Assembly: GCA_018897225.1 (NCBI GenBank)
Contig: JAHILC010000087.1
Span: forward strand, 1-14,456
DNA from: Actinomycetota bacterium
GTDB taxonomy: Bacteria > Actinomycetota > Humimicrobiia > Humimicrobiales > Humimicrobiaceae
Reading direction: 5' to 3'
DNA length: 14,456 bases
Shown here: piece after piece, positions 12,441 to 14,456 of the stretch
Layout: every line of letters starts with the position of its first letter
Numbering within the stretch: position 1 is the first letter of the stretch
Notes under the pieces: generated by a model
Seen by the model: only the letters and a program-made list of their open reading frames with translations
Told to the model about the DNA's origin: nothing
Databases searched by the model: none
Program-made: the position numbers and the translations under genes

Positions 12441-12525
12441 TGGTAGGGCTGGCGAGATTCTAACTCGCAAGGGTTTCCCCAACGGAGCGACATTCCATCG
12501 CGTCTACCAGTTTCGCCACAGCCCC
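12441..12525 (-). tRNA. Class II, leucine-type tRNA with GTC anticodon (odd)
   Basis: The 85-nt sequence folds as a tRNA with encoded CCA: acceptor GGGGCTG/CAGCCCT (G1-U72 wobble), discriminator A73, D-arm GCG-AAACTGGTAGA-CGC, anticodon arm ATGGA-ATGTCGC-TCCGT, long variable arm TGGGGAAACCCTT, T-arm GCGAG-TTAGAAT-CTCGC. The long variable arm, GGTAGACGCG stretch and A73 are leucine-type. With U33 in place the anticodon is GTC (12489-12491), which would read aspartate codons. T-loop position 56 is A where C is nearly invariant, so the G19-C56 contact is lost. Other tertiary pairs (U8-A14, A15-U48, G18-U55) are possible. It has its own promoter and terminator and lies just downstream of gatB. 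It could be an unusual working tRNA, a tRNA with a non-ribosomal role, or a pseudogene. Confidence 0.75.
12484..12496. repeat. 13-bp repeat: tRNA anticodon arm, also at 12381-12393
   Basis: GGAGCGACATTCC at 12484-12496 (the minus-strand anticodon loop and inner stem) is repeated exactly and in the same orientation at 12381-12393. Flanking bases do not match. A 13-base exact match of mixed composition within about 300 bp of AT-rich DNA is very unlikely by chance. Confidence 0.85.
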
Positions 12526-12563
12526 ACGTATCTATATTTTTATTATATTAGATAATTTGGATT

Positions 12564-12592
12564 ATTATAAGATACAATATAATTATAGTAAA
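12564..12592 (-). promoter_or_regulatory. Promoter of the tRNA gene
   Basis: On the minus strand TTTACT (12587-12592) is followed after 17 nt by a perfect TATAAT (12564-12569). The start would be about 30 nt upstream of the tRNA 5' end. This would allow transcription independent of gatB. Confidence 0.5.
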
Positions 12593-12623
12593 TAGTAACA
12601 GTACATTAAGGGATAATACCGAA

Positions 12624-14105
12624 TTATTTTAACTTTTTAAGCAATATTTCGTTTACAAGCTTGGGATTAGCTTTTCCTCTGGTTTGAGCCATTACCTGGC
12701 CTACCAGAAATCCTAAGGCTTTAACTTTGCCGCTCCTGAACTGCTCTACGGTCTCGGGATTTTCGCCTATGACCTTATCGATAACACTTTCAATCATACC
12801 CTCATCACTTATCTGCTCAAGGCCTTTACTTTCAATTATATTTTGAGGGTCAGCCCCGGTTGCAAACATTTCCTCAAAAACTGATTTTGCAATTTTTGAG
12901 CTTATTTTACCGCTGTCAATCATCTCCAGCATACAGGTGAGCTTTTCGGGTGTTATTTTTGATGCACTTATTAAAATACCTTCTTTGTTTAAAAGTGCGC
13001 TAAAATCACCCATCAGCCAGTTGGCCACGGTCTTTGCATTGCTATAAAGAGCGCAGCATTTTTCAAAATATTCTGCCAGATTCCTGTCTGCAACCAGAAA
13101 CCTGCAGTCATAAATTGAAATTCCAAATTGGGAGACAAACCTTGCGGTTTTTTCAAAAGGAAGCTCCGGAATTGCAGCCCTTATTTCCTTTACGGTACTT
13201 TCCTCAATATGCATTGGAACAAGATCGGGCTCAGGGAAATACCTGTAATCGTGAGCCTCTTCCTTTGAGCGCAGAGCTTTTGTCGAATCAGTAATGTGGT
13301 CATAGTGCCTGGTTTGCTGAATCACTTTCTTGCCTGATTCTAAAAGTTCAACCTGCCTTGCAACCTCATATTCAAGCCCTTTTTGCAAGAATTTAAAGGA
13401 GTTCATGTTTTTAATCTCCGCTTTTGTTCCGAGACCTTCAGTTCCTGCGAGCTTGACTGAAACATTAGCATCGCATCGCAGACTCCCTTCCTCCATGCTG
13501 CAGTCGCTAACATCAAGATATAGAAGCAAATTACGCAAGCTGATAAGGTACTCCTTTGCTTCTGCAGGCGAACCAATATCAGGTTCTGTGACTATTTCGA
13601 TAAGCGGCGTGCCGGCACGGTTGAAATCAACAATACTGGCTGCAGATTCGCTGATTCTTCCCGAAGTACCCGTATGGATAAGCTTGCCTGTATCTTCTTC
13701 AAGATGAACCCTGGTAATTCCAACTCTCCTGATATAATCGCCCATATCAACATCAAGATATCCCCTGCTGCTGATTGGTAAATCATACTGGGATATCTGG
13801 TAATTCTTCGGCATATCGGGATAAAAATAATTTTTCCTGTGAAATATTGAATAATTATTGGTCGTGCAGTTTAATGCAAGGGCAATTTTGATAGCATAAT
13901 CTATAGCCTTTTTATTAATAACAGGAAGTGTTCCGGGATGCCCAAGACAGACAGGGCATGTGCATGTGTTGGGATCAGCCCCAAAAGAAAGCTTGCAGCC
14001 GCAGAACATTTTAGTAGCTGTGGAAAGCTCCACGTGGGTCTCAAGCCCAATGACAGTTTCATATTTGCTATCAATTTTTTTATAAGTATCTTTTTGCTGG
14101 TTCAT
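12624..14105 (-). CDS. gatB: Aspartyl/glutamyl-tRNA amidotransferase subunit B
   Basis: GatB is the kinase/tRNA-binding subunit of GatCAB, which converts Asp-tRNA(Asn) and/or Glu-tRNA(Gln) to Asn- and Gln-tRNA using ammonia delivered from GatA. The 493-residue sequence has the classic blocks: TVIGLETHVEL (17-27), the zinc site Cys35-x-Cys37 with CTCPVC (48-53), FYPDMPKNYQISQYDLP, RVHLEEDTGKLIH, VDFNRAGTPLIEIVTEPD and EGSLRCDANVSV. A C-terminal tail domain (about 345-493) ends GFLVGQVMAQTRGKANPKLVNEILLKKL. Length is normal for the family and nothing is missing. It starts 12 nt after the gatA stop, so the two are co-transcribed, with no strong ribosome-binding site between them. Its presence implies an indirect route to Asn- and/or Gln-tRNA in this organism. 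Confidence 0.97.
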   Translation of the reverse strand: MNQQKDTYKKIDSKYETVIGLETHVELSTATKMFCGCKLSFGADPNTCTCPVCLGHPGTLPVINKKAIDYAIKIALALNCTTNNYSIFHRKNYFYPDMPKNYQISQYDLPISSRGYLDVDMGDYIRRVGITRVHLEEDTGKLIHTGTSGRISESAASIVDFNRAGTPLIEIVTEPDIGSPAEAKEYLISLRNLLLYLDVSDCSMEEGSLRCDANVSVKLAGTEGLGTKAEIKNMNSFKFLQKGLEYEVARQVELLESGKKVIQQTRHYDHITDSTKALRSKEEAHDYRYFPEPDLVPMHIEESTVKEIRAAIPELPFEKTARFVSQFGISIYDCRFLVADRNLAEYFEKCCALYSNAKTVANWLMGDFSALLNKEGILISASKITPEKLTCMLEMIDSGKISSKIAKSVFEEMFATGADPQNIIESKGLEQISDEGMIESVIDKVIGENPETVEQFRSGKVKALGFLVGQVMAQTRGKANPKLVNEILLKKLK

Positions 14106-14117
14106 TCTAATATTTAA

Positions 14118-14456
14118 CTATAACCCTTCAGGAATCTTATTAAATCCAAGTGCTTTTTCCAGGCTGTAAGCAGCCCTGAAAATATTATCTTCCCTTAAAA
14201 TATTACCGATTATCTGCAGGCCCATTGGGAGATTGTCCTTTGAAAGCCCGCTCGGTATTGAAATTGCAGGCAGGCCCGCAAGATTTACCGGAATTGTACA
14301 GATATCGGATAAATACATCGTCAGTGGGTCTTCAATTTTTTCACCAATTTTAAAAGCAGTCGTGGGAGATGTTGGCGAAATAAGCACATCGTATTTTTCG
14401 AAAGCCTTCCTGAAATCTTCAATAATAAGGGTCCTTACACGCTGGGCTTTTTCATA
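14118..14456 (-). CDS. gatA: Glutamyl/aspartyl-tRNA amidotransferase subunit A, C-terminal part (runs off window)
   Basis: The frame is open from the right edge to a stop at 14118, giving the last 112 residues of GatA, the amidase subunit that releases ammonia from glutamine for GatB. Visible are [65 protein letters not shown] and the end PMGLQIIG...[15 protein letters not shown], which match the GatA C-terminus closely. An internal ATG at 14387 is not a gene start; the homology continues upstream of it to the edge. The catalytic Ser-Ser-Lys residues lie outside the window. The gene directly precedes gatB. Confidence 0.95.
   Translation of the reverse strand, partial: YEKAQRVRTLIIEDFRKAFEKYDVLISPTSPTTAFKIGEKIEDPLTMYLSDICTIPVNLAGLPAISIPSGLSKDNLPMGLQIIGNILREDNIFRAAYSLEKALGFNKIPEGL

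Noticed and set aside
12441-12525. Ordinary tRNA-Asp (GTC)
   Set aside because: Bacterial tRNA-Asp is class I with a short variable loop and G73; this one has a long variable arm, leucine-type D-arm and A73.
14118-14387. Separate small gene starting at the ATG at 14387
   Set aside because: The frame stays open to the right edge and the upstream residues continue the GatA C-terminal homology, so it is an internal methionine.

Overview
The window is AT-rich bacterial DNA. The universal genes present (gatA/gatB, pfkA) and the complete Tad-type pilus cluster are bacterial. A corrinoid-methyltransferase-type gene hints at an anaerobe. I cannot place the lineage from sequence reading alone; a low-GC, probably uncultured bacterium is as far as I would go.

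Region 1 (about 1-8150, minus strand) is one Tad/Flp pilus operon, read right to left from a good sigma70-type promoter at 8120-8148. The order is an atypical CpaE/TadZ ATPase, CpaB, a canonical ParA/MinD-type ATPase, TadA (CpaF) motor ATPase, TadB and TadC platform proteins, Flp pilin, TadE pseudopilin, a secreted aromatic-rich repeat protein, and the start of a TadG-like protein that runs off the left edge. Genes are tightly packed, with 4-nt and longer overlaps. TadA would drive assembly on the TadB/TadC platform, Flp is the fibre, TadE/TadG are minor pseudopilins, CpaB lies at the envelope, and the two MinD-family proteins probably position the machine. No prepilin peptidase is in view. 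The repeat protein is the least familiar member and the best candidate for a new pilus-associated surface component.

Region 2 (8235-11695) holds accessory metabolism: a UroD-superfamily corrinoid methyltransferase (minus), an M50 site-2-type membrane protease with two CBS domains (plus) and 6-phosphofructokinase (minus). Between the first two lies a short decayed second copy of pfkA with an internal in-frame deletion. Copies of the pfkA 3' end therefore bracket the protease gene as direct repeats.

Region 3 (11820-12620) is small but odd. It has an IS1595-type transposase reduced to its zinc-ribbon/HTH half, with possible terminal inverted repeats. It also has a class II, leucine-like tRNA on the minus strand whose anticodon reads GTC (aspartate) and whose T-loop lacks the usual C56. 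About 100 bp away is an exact 13-nt second copy of that tRNA's anticodon-arm sequence, between a plus-strand promoter and a strong hairpin terminator. This looks like a small RNA whose loop would be fully complementary to the tRNA anticodon loop.

Region 4 (12624-14456, minus) holds gatB and the 3' part of gatA, subunits of the Asp/Glu-tRNA amidotransferase.
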